From Sphingomonadales bacterium Ga0077557 (GTDB taxonomy: Bacteria > Pseudomonadota > Alphaproteobacteria > Sphingomonadales > Sphingomonadaceae), in contig LNFI01000019.1 of NCBI GenBank assembly GCA_001464615.1, positions 41,991 to 105,990 of the forward strand: a stretch of 64,000 bases of DNA. Reading direction: 5' to 3'. Position 1 is the stretch's first letter, and each line of letters opens with the position of its first letter. Of the stretch, positions 1-8,070 are shown piece by piece. The notes under the pieces are model-generated. The model worked only from the letters and a program-made list of their open reading frames with translations. It made no database searches and was not told where the DNA came from. Both the position numbers and the translations under genes were made by a program.

Positions 1-2
1 TC

Positions 3-1178
3 GGGATCGAGGCGGAGAATGGCGGACGTCTGGAAGACGACTGGCCAGATGTCCAGATGGACGCCTATCAGCGCGGCACGGCTGCCATACTCCGCCACAT
101 TGGTGCGGGCGCGACCATGTGTTGCGCGCACCGGGAATGGGCACCAGGGCGAAAGCCCGACCCGCGGTTCGACATGGCAAGCTTCCGCTCGGCGGTGGCC
201 GACTTGCTTGTGGGCAAATCGCCGCCACCGCCGATCCAGCCTGCGGACGAGCAGGACCGGCCAACCGTCCGCCGTGGTATGCGATCGGATGCAGTCAAGC
301 AGCTGCAGCAGCTGCTTGGGCTCGAAGTCGACGGCATCTTCGGCGCAGCGACCGAAGCCAAGGTGCGCGCCTGGCAGCGTCTCCGCGGTCTCGTCCCCGA
401 CGGCATTATTGGCCCCCGCAGCTGGGAGATGTTGGACGCGGAGCCTAAGGGAGTCGAAGCGATCGTCGGCGCTGCCGTGCAGGGCGGCGCAGATGGCACG
501 ACTGACCTTAGCGTCATTGATCGTATCGACCTCAAAATACTCAGTATCGCCTTTCCCGAAAACACCCCGCCCGAGCTTGCCCGATGGATCGAGCCGATGA
601 AACTCGCCTGTCGTCGCTACGGCATCGATACCGAACGGGAAGTCTGCAGCTTCCTGGCCAACATCGCCGTCGAAAGCGCCGGACTGACGCGGCTGACGGA
701 GGGTTTGAACTATGGGATTGACGGGCTGCTGAAGACCTTTGGTCGGCACCGCATCAGCGAGGCCGACGCGCGCCGGCTCGGCCGTAAGCCCGGCGAGCCG
801 AGCCTATCGCTCAAGCGGCAGGAAGAGCTTGCCAATCTTCTATATGGCGGCGAATGGGGGCGCGTGAACCTGGGCAATACCGAACCGGGCGATGGGTGGC
901 GCTTCCGGGGCTACGGACCCAAGCAGATCACCGGACGGGGCAACTGTACCAAGTTCGGCCAGGCAGTAAATTTGCCAGTCGATCAGGTGCCGGATTTCCT
1001 GCGAACCCGAGAAGGCGGTTGCATGGGCGCCGGCTGGTTCTGGAAATCGCATAACCTGGACAAGTTCGCCGCGACACCTGGCCTGAAGGATGATCGTCGG
1101 GCGATCAATGGCGGCGAACTTGGCCTGGAGGTCGTTCAGCGTCGCTTCGACAAACTGATCGCCGAGATTGGCCAGTAA
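3..1178 (+). CDS. Modular peptidoglycan hydrolase (amidase_2 / PG-binding / GH19), 5' end outside window
   Basis: The frame is open to the left edge, so the start lies upstream. The visible N-terminus reads as the end of a zinc amidase of the PGRP/amidase_2 type: GIEAEN, then HREWAPGRKPDP, whose His and Asp are the usual zinc ligands. A PG_binding_1 repeat follows (VRRGMRSDAVKQLQQLLGL to DGIIGPRSWEML). The C-terminal half is a GH19 chitinase/endolysin-like domain with AVESAG, LTEGLNYG and FRGYGPKQITGRGN, including the likely catalytic glutamates. It should cut peptidoglycan at both the amide and glycan bonds. This architecture is typical of phage endolysins and some bacterial autolysins. The next gene downstream encodes a membrane-anchored protein, then an IS remnant, so this may be a prophage lysis remnant. 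The family call is firm; the physiological role is inferred. Confidence 0.85.
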   Translation, partial: GIEAENGGRLEDDWPDVQMDAYQRGTAAILRHIGAGATMCCAHREWAPGRKPDPRFDMASFRSAVADLLVGKSPPPPIQPADEQDRPTVRRGMRSDAVKQLQQLLGLEVDGIFGAATEAKVRAWQRLRGLVPDGIIGPRSWEMLDAEPKGVEAIVGAAVQGGADGTTDLSVIDRIDLKILSIAFPENTPPELARWIEPMKLACRRYGIDTEREVCSFLANIAVESAGLTRLTEGLNYGIDGLLKTFGRHRISEADARRLGRKPGEPSLSLKRQEELANLLYGGEWGRVNLGNTEPGDGWRFRGYGPKQITGRGNCTKFGQAVNLPVDQVPDFLRTREGGCMGAGWFWKSHNLDKFAATPGLKDDRRAINGGELGLEVVQRRFDKLIAEIGQ

Positions 1179-1241
1179 TCGCAACAGTCATGAACTGGCA
1201 GGCCCATCTACCAAATAGCCGCGCGCCCGAAATTTTCGAAG

Positions 1242-1273
1242 GGTTTTGCGCCGCGTTGATGAGGCGCAAAACC
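1242..1273. repeat. Perfect inverted repeat between the hydrolase and the next gene
   Basis: Arms GGTTTTGCGCC (1242-1252) and GGCGCAAAACC (1263-1273) are perfect complements around a 10-base loop. It lies 63 bases after the hydrolase stop and could act as a terminator or mRNA-stabilising hairpin. There is no clear T-run after it, so termination is uncertain. Confidence 0.55.
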
Positions 1274-1332
1274 GACTTTACCAGCCTGCCGTGCGAACAA
1301 GCCGCAACTTATTCCTGAGGCGCTGAACTGCG

Positions 1333-2232
1333 ATGGACCATGCCGAAAGCCAAGCCCTAGTCGAGCGCCTCATTGAGGAAGAGAAGCTTCGCGCCACCGT
1401 TCGCGACAAGCTAGCTGCCGACAATCCCCCAAAGAAGACGTGGCTCAGTGAAAATGTAAAGTGGATTATGGTCACGTTGTTCGTGCCAGCACTCACTTGG
1501 GTCATCGGGGCGTTCTTGCAGGAGCGTGAGCGTATCCAGGTCGAAGCTGCCAAGGAAATCGAGCGCACTAATCTCATCATTGAGGCGGCTCGACAGGACG
1601 CACGCAACGACGTTGCCGCTATGACGGCCCTACTACCGGCACTCGCAGATCCCGATCCCAAAAAATCTGGGCTCGCGATCATTGTGCTGACCAGACTGAA
1701 AGACGCGCAGCTTGGTGACCCCAAAATCCGCGCGCTGTATTCAACGATGGATCGACGCATCAACGCGTTGCTTGTTAGCCCGAACCCGCAGGAAAAAAAT
1801 CTAGGCGCGCGCCAGCGCGAGGCTGTTCAGAGCGCGACCGGGACCACCCAGCAGGCCGACGCAATAGCGGAGTCCCAAGTCGCAGCAAAGACGGTTTCGG
1901 CCGTCGTGCCGGTCAAGCCGGCAAGAGTATATCTACAGATATTCATCGAGAAAGATCAACGCGCTGAGGCCATTGCGTTCCGGGAACAGCTGCGCAATCA
2001 AGCGGTTCCGGTGCCGGGCGTGGAGAATGTAGGTCTGCGATTACCGGCTGGCACTTTGCCGCGCCAGCAAATCCGATATTTTAACGACGCAGACCTCGCC
2101 GCCGCGGGCTGGACGCAAGATCAGTTGGCGCAGGCGGGCTTAGGCCGCTGGGATGTGTTCAAGGCGCGAGCCTCGCGCACGGTCCCGCCAGGCCAGATTG
2201 AGGTCTGGTGGTCCAACACGCGTGATCGCTAA
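1333..2232 (+). CDS. Hypothetical protein with one membrane segment
   Basis: A 299-residue protein I do not recognise. Residues 1-35 are charged and helical. Residues about 43-61 form one hydrophobic segment (WIMVTLFVPALTWVIGAFL), followed by a long charged helix, about 65-100. The last 80 residues (YLQIFIEKDQRAEA, RLPAGT, QIRYFNDADL) resemble a small alpha/beta domain of the kind found at the end of LytR/SPOR-like envelope proteins, but I cannot assign a family. The ATG follows CTGAGGCGCTGAACTGCG, a weak ribosome site. It lies downstream of a peptidoglycan hydrolase on the same strand, so an envelope or lysis-accessory role is possible but unproven. It stops just before a decayed IS. Confidence 0.6.
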   Translation: MDHAESQALVERLIEEEKLRATVRDKLAADNPPKKTWLSENVKWIMVTLFVPALTWVIGAFLQERERIQVEAAKEIERTNLIIEAARQDARNDVAAMTALLPALADPDPKKSGLAIIVLTRLKDAQLGDPKIRALYSTMDRRINALLVSPNPQEKNLGARQREAVQSATGTTQQADAIAESQVAAKTVSAVVPVKPARVYLQIFIEKDQRAEAIAFREQLRNQAVPVPGVENVGLRLPAGTLPRQQIRYFNDADLAAAGWTQDQLAQAGLGRWDVFKARASRTVPPGQIEVWWSNTRDR

Positions 2233-2280
2233 CTGCCAGATGTAACTGAAGAGCGGCTTCCACTGCCCCGCCGGTAAATT

Positions 2281-2890
2281 AACTGATGCACGTCAGGCAT
2301 TCCCGGCTGTAGTCGTCGATGACGTTGAGCATGCGAAACCGCCGACCGCCGACCGCAGGCCAACGCGTCCGATACGAAGTCGAGCGACCGGGGCTGGTTG
2401 GGGTCCTGCGGGATCGTCATTGGCACCAGCGCCCCCCAGCGCGCTTGCGGCCACCACGCTTGCGGACGGTCAGCCGCTCCTCGCGGTGCACCCGATACAC
2501 CTTCTTCAGGTTCATGCACTTGCCCTCACGTTTGAGCAGGATCGCCAGCCGTCGATAGCCGAAGCGGCGGCACTCGTTGGCGATCTCACGCATCCGCACG
2601 CGGATAACATCGTCCTGCCCGCGAAGCGGCTCATATTGCCATGCCGACCGATTGACCCCGATCAGCCTGCAGGCGCGACGCTCGGATTAGTCGTGATCGG
2701 CCATCAGTTTCGCCTCCGCAGCGTAGCGCTCCACAGACCGGCTCAGTTTTTTCCCAGCAGATCGTTGGCTGCGCCGCCCTTCGGGTCAGCGCCGACACGT
2801 CCAGCATCGATTCCGCGAGCAGCTTCTTCAACCGCCGGTTCTCATCCTCAAGCGCGCGCAGCCGTGCCGCGTCGGACACCGTCAGCGCGT
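2281..2890 (-). pseudogene. IS3-family transposase remnant (OrfA end plus OrfB start), frame-broken
   Basis: On the minus strand the fragment begins with the end of an IS3 OrfA (ARLRALEDENRRLKKLLAE, then SMLDVSAL). It continues in other frames with the N-terminal part of OrfB (RRFGYRRLAILLKREGK, then KKVYRVHREERLTVRKRGG) and the first block of the DDE integrase core (RMLNVIDDYSRECL), which runs into a stop near 2281. The OrfA N-terminus and the catalytic C-terminal half of OrfB are missing and at least two frameshifts are present, so it cannot be active. No terminal inverted repeats were recognised. It marks a past insertion at the left edge of the peptide-export operon. Confidence 0.8.
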
Positions 2891-3034
2891 CTGGTCAATC
2901 CAACGGGTATTAAACCGCGTTCCACGTAATAGTTGGCAATCCAATCTTCTTGCGCAGAAAATTGTATCCATCATGACTGCAGAATGGATGTTGTTGTTCT
3001 GGTTGGTAAAATTCGATGAGCTAAGAGTGGGTTA

Positions 3035-3053
3035 GGGGAGGATGGGCCTCCCC
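3035..3053 (+). promoter_or_regulatory. Hairpin in the leader of the peptide operon
   Basis: GGGGAGG (3035-3041) and CCTCCCC (3047-3053) are perfect complements around a 5-base loop, ending 40 bases before the precursor ATG. There is no T-run. It lies in the presumed 5' untranslated region between the IS remnant and the operon, and may stabilise or attenuate the transcript. Confidence 0.4.
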
Positions 3054-3093
3054 GCCGAGCCCCGCACTCGGTCTCAAGGAAAAGGACCTACCA

Positions 3094-3405
3094 ATGCGAG
3101 CACTATCTGCTCAGGAGCTTGATCTCGTTATCGGCGGTTACGACAATGACAGCGGCGGCGGCTTGTCTTACAGCGAGGCTGGCGGCGATTATCTGGTGAG
3201 CGGTGCCGATCTTTCGGACTCTGCCGCAGACAGCATCAACGGTGCGATCAACACGCTGACGGGCACTGATCTCGACAATTTCGCGAATCAGACCGCTCAG
3301 TCTTTCGGGATCCCCGTCGGACCGTTCCGCGTGACGCCGATTATCAATCCGTTCGCCGGGCCCAGAAACATTCGATACGGCATCAGGATCGGCGCCCGCT
3401 GCTGA
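3094..3405 (+). CDS. Double-glycine leader peptide, bacteriocin-like precursor
   Basis: A 103-residue protein whose first 15 residues read MRALSAQELDLVIGG. This is a classic double-glycine leader: ELxxV spacing and a GG at 14-15 that would be cut by a C39 peptidase. The mature part would be about 88 residues. It is rich in Gly, Asp, Ser and Ala up to residue about 70, then turns basic and hydrophobic (PFRVTPIINPFAGPRNIRYG), and ends in a single Cys. AAGGAAAAGGACC stands in front of the ATG. It is the first gene of an operon that also carries the matching C39 exporter and fatty-acyl genes. Likely roles are an exported antimicrobial or signalling peptide, possibly acylated. No known bacteriocin family is recognised in the core. 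Confidence 0.75.
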   Translation: MRALSAQELDLVIGGYDNDSGGGLSYSEAGGDYLVSGADLSDSAADSINGAINTLTGTDLDNFANQTAQSFGIPVGPFRVTPIINPFAGPRNIRYGIRIGARC

Positions 3406-3492
3406 TCCTTGCCTGGTGCCGACCCCCGGTCTGGCGGGTCGGCACCAAACTGATATTTCATCACAGGCAGATCAGTTTTGTCCGCCATCATC

Positions 3493-4437
3493 ATGCCCCC
3501 ACCCGGCAGCCATTCGGCGCCTCTCCATCTTGCTGCCCGCGAACCGCAAAATGTCTCGACCCGACAGACGCTTGAGCATCTGTCGCGCCTGCCGTTTCGC
3601 GTGCGGCGATCGCTGTTGCTGGTGGGATTCCATATCGGGCGCCGTTTTGGGTATCTCGCGGCGAGTCCAGCGGAAGCGCTGCGGATCTCAGTTGCGTTGC
3701 ACATCCCCCTGAAAAACGCGCTCAAGATTGCCGGCGAGGCGATGTTTCACGATCTGATGTTCGCCGTGGAGTGGCTCGCGCTGAAGAACCGCACCCCGGC
3801 GGGATTGTTCCGGGATGCGCGCGCCGTGCGCATCACCGATCACGAAATCGTGCAATGGGCGAGCGAGCAAAAAGCCGTCATTCTCGCCACGCTGCACATG
3901 GCCAGCTACGCCACCTCGCTCGCCAAATTGCTGTACGCGCATTTTCCGGGGCGGCAGGTCGTGATCGTCCGGAGCAAGTCCATTACCGAGGATGAGCGTC
4001 AGGCGCTGGCCAAGCTGGCGATGATTGGCGTTCAGGCGGAATATCTCTTCCTTGATCGCCCCGAAACCTTTCTCGATCTCGTCCGTCTGGTGAAGCGCGG
4101 TGCTGTACTTGTTACGCTGGTTGACCTCCCCCATGAATATGGTCGGTCCTGTGAAGTCGACCTTTTTTGGCAGCGGGCCAGCATCGCCATTGGCGTCGCT
4201 GATCTGTCTGCCCTGTGCGGGGCGCCGATCGTGCTGTTCAGGACGGTCAGCAAGGTTCTGGGCGACGAGATCATTGTTGATTCAGTGATTGAGATTGGCG
4301 TGATGACGGCGGCCAAGCGCCAAAACGCCGCCGATACGATCGCACGCTTCATCAATGCTGCTGTCCGCGCGGCGCCAGCGCAGTGGCACATGTGGGACAG
4401 GCTCCCAGAATATTCGGTGCCCGCCCCATGCGCCTGA
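3493..4437 (+). CDS. LpxL/HtrB-like acyltransferase (LPLAT fold)
   Basis: About 314 residues from the ATG at 3493; a TTG at 3478 is also possible, and neither has a good ribosome site. The overall pattern matches the lipid A lauroyl/myristoyl acyltransferase family: LATLHMASYA in the position of the HX4D/E block, a middle LVKRGAVLVTLVDLP, VDLFWQRASIAIGVADLSA in the place of the FFG..A segment, then LCGAPIVLF. The catalytic histidine is kept (His135 from this start), but the acidic partner five residues on is Ala, which is unusual. It overlaps the HlyD gene by 10 bases and shares the operon with an ACP and a ketoacyl synthase, so an acyl-ACP donor is likely. The acceptor could be the exported peptide or a lipid; the sequence does not decide. 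Confidence 0.7.
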   Translation: MPPPGSHSAPLHLAAREPQNVSTRQTLEHLSRLPFRVRRSLLLVGFHIGRRFGYLAASPAEALRISVALHIPLKNALKIAGEAMFHDLMFAVEWLALKNRTPAGLFRDARAVRITDHEIVQWASEQKAVILATLHMASYATSLAKLLYAHFPGRQVVIVRSKSITEDERQALAKLAMIGVQAEYLFLDRPETFLDLVRLVKRGAVLVTLVDLPHEYGRSCEVDLFWQRASIAIGVADLSALCGAPIVLFRTVSKVLGDEIIVDSVIEIGVMTAAKRQNAADTIARFINAAVRAAPAQWHMWDRLPEYSVPAPCA

Positions 4438-5681
4438 GCAGGATCGGATCGAGCGATCGCTATGGGCGGGGCGCAGGCATGACTAGCCCGGTGCTGATTG
4501 CGCAATCGGCACTCCATGGGGTGCTGACGTCATTCTTTGCCGCGATCGCGCTGATTAGCCTCGGCGCCCTGATCGTCGGGCATTATAGCCGCAAGGAGAC
4601 GGTGCCCGGGGAAGTGGTCGCGCGCGATGGCTTTACCGCGACTGTCAGCGAAAAAGCGGGCACGATATCGTCGGTCGCGGTAAGGCTGGGCGATCATGTT
4701 GAGGCAGGACAACTCCTTGCCGTGATCCAGATCCCGCGGGTCGTCGCCGGCGCCGGTGACACGGCGGAACTGACGATCCGGCGGCTCGACGAAATGCGTA
4801 ACAATCTCGAAACACGCGGCCGCGCCCTCCGGGCGGCGCTGGGGCGCGCGCCTCAGCAGATCGACCTGGTCAACAGGAATACCGACAATTCGCTGCGCTC
4901 AGCGGCGGCGACGCGGGCGGCGATCCTGAAGCAGCGATCAGTCGCCACCGAGCGTCTTGGCGCGGTCCAGACGCTCGGCACCAAGGGTTTCGCCAGCCGT
5001 TCGGTGATCGCGCAGGTCGAGAACGCCGCCCTGCAGGTTGACCAGGCGCTTGCCAATGCCGACCTTGCTGCATCGGAGATCGAACGGGCACGGACTGACC
5101 GGCTCTTGTCGATCAATACCGAGATGAGGTCGCTCGATCAGGCCCTTCTCGATGTCGAAAACCAGAAAATACAGGTCGACACCCAGATCCATGACCTCCA
5201 GTCGCAGGAATTTGTCCGCGTCACGGCGCCGGCGTCGGGCGAGGTTCGCGCTATCAGCATTCGTCAAGGCCAGCGCGTCGATCCGGGTGATCGCCTGTTC
5301 GCACTGGCACGACCGGGATCGAAACTGGCAATTGCCCTTGAAGTGCCCTCCAACGCGATCGGCTTTATCGAGCCTGGTCAACGCGTAGTCCTGAAATACG
5401 ACGCGTTTCCCTTTGAGACGTTCGGCGTGCGTTATGGGCAGGTTTCTTCGGTTCAATCGGCGGCGATGACATCAACCGCGCAGCCCAGCGATGCCAAGGC
5501 AGGCAGCGGCAAGACATTCTCGGTCGAAGTGCTTCCCGATCAGGCTTTCGTTAGCGCCTATGGACAGCGTCGGCCGCTCAAAATCGGCATGAGCGTGACC
5601 GCTGAGGTCACCCTTGAGCGTCGCCGCCTGATCAGCTGGCTGCTCGAACCCCTTTATTCGGTCCAAAGGCAGCTGCGATGA
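4428..5681 (+). CDS. HlyD-family periplasmic adaptor of the peptide exporter
   Basis: A 417-residue membrane-fusion protein. A single N-terminal membrane segment (about residues 31-52, LTSFFAAIALISLGALIVGH) is followed by a split biotinyl-lipoyl-like domain (EVVARDGFTATVSEKAGTIS, and later VTAPASGEVRAISIRQGQRV). Between them are long coiled-coil helices (about 105-255). A beta-barrel region closes the protein (NAIGFIEPGQRVVLKYDAFP to KIGMSVTAEVTLERR). I chose ATG 4428, which overlaps the acyltransferase end; the stop overlaps the ABC exporter start by 4 bases. With the C39 ABC protein it would form a type I secretion system; the TolC-like outer-membrane channel is not in the window. Confidence 0.88.
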   Translation: MRLSRIGSSDRYGRGAGMTSPVLIAQSALHGVLTSFFAAIALISLGALIVGHYSRKETVPGEVVARDGFTATVSEKAGTISSVAVRLGDHVEAGQLLAVIQIPRVVAGAGDTAELTIRRLDEMRNNLETRGRALRAALGRAPQQIDLVNRNTDNSLRSAAATRAAILKQRSVATERLGAVQTLGTKGFASRSVIAQVENAALQVDQALANADLAASEIERARTDRLLSINTEMRSLDQALLDVENQKIQVDTQIHDLQSQEFVRVTAPASGEVRAISIRQGQRVDPGDRLFALARPGSKLAIALEVPSNAIGFIEPGQRVVLKYDAFPFETFGVRYGQVSSVQSAAMTSTAQPSDAKAGSGKTFSVEVLPDQAFVSAYGQRRPLKIGMSVTAEVTLERRRLISWLLEPLYSVQRQLR

Positions 5682-7789
5682 ACCCCCTCGCATCAGCGGT
5701 GCGGCGGGTGCCGATGATCCGGCAAGACGCCAATGGGGAGTGTGCGCTCGCTTGCCTTGCGATGATCGGCCAGTGGCACGGCCACCGAATCTCGCTTGCG
5801 CAGTTAAGGATCGAATATCCCACGACGCGGCTCGGGTTGAACCTGGGTGACCTGTCCAAGATCGCCCGGGCCTTGCGGCTGCAACCGCGGGGATTGTCGA
5901 TCACTGACATTACCGATCTCAAGAAAGTAAGGCTGCCGGCCGTGCTGCACTGGGACCGGAACCACTTCGTCGTCCTGGTACGGGTGAAGCGGGGCAAATA
6001 TACCGTGCACAATCCTGCAGCGGCCGTCACCGATTATAATGAAGCCGAGTTCAGGGCGCATTTCTCCGGCACTGTGCTTGAACTCGAACCTGCAGACAAT
6101 TTCGAGACGATCGTCCGGCAGAAGAAAAATTCGCTGTCGAATATCCTGCGACGCACCAACGGGCTTGGTCCGTCGATAGCGCAGGTCGTCGTCGTATTGC
6201 TGACAAGCAGTGTGCTGATCTTGGCCGTCCCGGCCATTGTCCAGGTCGCGCTCGACAGTGTGATTCCCAAGAACGACCTTGAGCTGTTGCAATTGCTGGC
6301 CATCACGCTTTTTGCGGTGTCGGCATCAACTGGTGTCGCCGAGTGGATTCAACGCCGGATCATTGCGAATGCCGGTACCGCGTTTTTCGTCCAGCTTACG
6401 CGCAACGCCGTGGGGCACATTTTTCGCCTGCCCATTGCCTATGTCGAATCCCGGCACCCCGGAGATATCGCCGTTCGCCTTGAATCGATAAACCATGTGC
6501 AGAATGTGGTGACCAGTTCAGCGGTAAGTGCCCTGGTCGACGGCATGATGATGCTGCTCTGTGGCGTCCTGATGTTCCTCTACATTCCGTCCCTTGCGCT
6601 CATGGTTACGGGCGTATTTCTGGCCGTGGTTCTGGTTCGGTTGCTGATGTACCCGGCCTTGCGCCGTCAGGGGGCAATCGCGCTGCGGGAACGGGCCGAA
6701 GAACGGTCCCGCCTGCTGGACAGCCTGAGGGCGGCGCCAGCGCTCAAGGCGGCGAACGCAACGCCGGCAGCCACCGGCCGCTGGTATGACAGTCTGGTCA
6801 ATGCATCAAACGCCAGCTTCAAAGGCTCGATGATCGAAGCCAATGCGATGTTGTTCGTCGAAATACTCACTGCTCTGGGAACAGCACTTGTTCTATATTT
6901 CGGCGTGATTGCTGTAATGGCGCAGGGAATTACGGTCGGAATGCTATATGCGTTCTTCACGTATCGCGGCATGTTCTTTGACCGCATCGACAAGCTTATC
7001 CATGTCATGACCGATCTTGCGCTGTTGGGCACGAACCTGAACCGGCTCGATGACTTTTTGCAAATGGACGTGGAGCGCGAGAATGCGATCGTCACGCGAT
7101 CGATCAGGAACGACATCGCGCTGCGCGATGTCTCTTTCAAAGCGGGCTTCGCGGACAAGCCGATCATCGCCGATATCTCCTTAAGCATTGCGGCAAATTC
7201 CGGGGAATGGATCGCCATCGTCGGCCCTTCAGGATCGGGCAAGACCACGCTGCTCAAGGTTTTGGCCGGCCTTTACCGGCCAAGCTCGGGCCAGCATCTC
7301 GTCGATGGCACCGACCTATCGACCTGGGGACTCGCTGCCTATCGCGACAATATCGGCCTTCTGCTTGGCGCGGATAAATTGATGCGTGGCAGCGTCACTG
7401 AAAATGTGACGTGCTTCGATCCAGCGCCCGACATGACGCGACTGGAATCTGCGCTGCGGATTGCCTGCCTGACCGATGTCATCGACGGGCTGCCAAGCCG
7501 CTTTCACACGATCGTGAGCGAGGAAAATGGCGTGATGTCCAGCGGGCAACGTCGCCGCCTGATGCTCGCCCGCGCAATTTACCGCGACGCGCCGATTCTG
7601 CTGCTCGATGAAGTCACGTCGAACCTGGATGCCGAGACGACCGAGCAACTGCTGGAAAACCTGGCCAGCCTGCCGGCGACCAAGGTGCTGACGACCCATG
7701 ACGAGCGCGTGCTCGATTTCTGCCAGCAGGTCTTTGAGATGAAGTCGGGGCGCTTGTCGCTGATGCGGTCGGCACAGACCGTGAATTGA
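5678..7789 (+). CDS. C39-peptidase ABC exporter (bacteriocin-processing type)
   Basis: A 703-residue fusion. Residues 1-140 form a C39 cysteine peptidase with Gln16, catalytic Cys22 (QDANGECALACLAMIG) and His96 (RNHFVVL). The usual third-triad Asp of the DPA motif is Asn112 (VHNPA). Residues about 165-450 form the membrane domain. The nucleotide-binding domain has Walker A GPSGSGKTT, signature MSSGQRRRLMLARA and Walker B ILLLDE. Such proteins cut double-glycine leaders and export the cargo in one step, which fits the precursor at 3094. Its start overlaps the HlyD stop. An Asn in the triad occurs in papain-type enzymes, so activity is still plausible. The closest general parallels are CvaB/PCAT exporters. 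Confidence 0.9.
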   Translation: MNPLASAVRRVPMIRQDANGECALACLAMIGQWHGHRISLAQLRIEYPTTRLGLNLGDLSKIARALRLQPRGLSITDITDLKKVRLPAVLHWDRNHFVVLVRVKRGKYTVHNPAAAVTDYNEAEFRAHFSGTVLELEPADNFETIVRQKKNSLSNILRRTNGLGPSIAQVVVVLLTSSVLILAVPAIVQVALDSVIPKNDLELLQLLAITLFAVSASTGVAEWIQRRIIANAGTAFFVQLTRNAVGHIFRLPIAYVESRHPGDIAVRLESINHVQNVVTSSAVSALVDGMMMLLCGVLMFLYIPSLALMVTGVFLAVVLVRLLMYPALRRQGAIALRERAEERSRLLDSLRAAPALKAANATPAATGRWYDSLVNASNASFKGSMIEANAMLFVEILTALGTALVLYFGVIAVMAQGITVGMLYAFFTYRGMFFDRIDKLIHVMTDLALLGTNLNRLDDFLQMDVERENAIVTRSIRNDIALRDVSFKAGFADKPIIADISLSIAANSGEWIAIVGPSGSGKTTLLKVLAGLYRPSSGQHLVDGTDLSTWGLAAYRDNIGLLLGADKLMRGSVTENVTCFDPAPDMTRLESALRIACLTDVIDGLPSRFHTIVSEENGVMSSGQRRRLMLARAIYRDAPILLLDEVTSNLDAETTEQLLENLASLPATKVLTTHDERVLDFCQQVFEMKSGRLSLMRSAQTVN

Positions 7790-7800
7790 GGGAAATGGCG

Positions 7801-8070
7801 ATGAACGATCAGGACGCAATCTATGCGATGCTTACAGAGCTCATCTCGCGAACAACCGAGCGCGATCAGATCGTCGTTGCGGATACCCCGCTCAACGCGC
7901 TCGGCCTCGACAGTCTCGGCCTGATCGAGGTGATATTCGAACTTGAGGAGCGGTATAACGTCGACCTTCCGTTCAACGCGAACGAGATGGCCCAGAACAG
8001 CCATCAGGCAACAGTGGGCAATATCGTCGACATGGTCGTCCGCGCGCGGGCTGGCGTCGACTCGAAATGA
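7801..8070 (+). CDS. Acyl carrier protein in the peptide-export operon
   Basis: An 89-residue acidic protein with the phosphopantetheine site GLDSLGL, Ser38 being the attachment residue, then EVIFELEERY, the typical helix II/III of ACPs. Start ATG 7801 is preferred because GAGGGA lies 7 bases upstream; an ATG at 7795 is in frame. It is 11 bases after the exporter stop, and its stop overlaps the ketoacyl synthase start by 4 bases. It is not next to fabD/fabG, so it is a dedicated ACP, probably loading an acyl chain for the neighbouring synthase and acyltransferase. Confidence 0.9.
   Translation: MNDQDAIYAMLTELISRTTERDQIVVADTPLNALGLDSLGLIEVIFELEERYNVDLPFNANEMAQNSHQATVGNIVDMVVRARAGVDSK

Noticed and set aside
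2229..2519. 96-residue minus-strand frame as a separate gene
   Set aside because: It is one frame of the broken IS3 transposase and not an independent gene.
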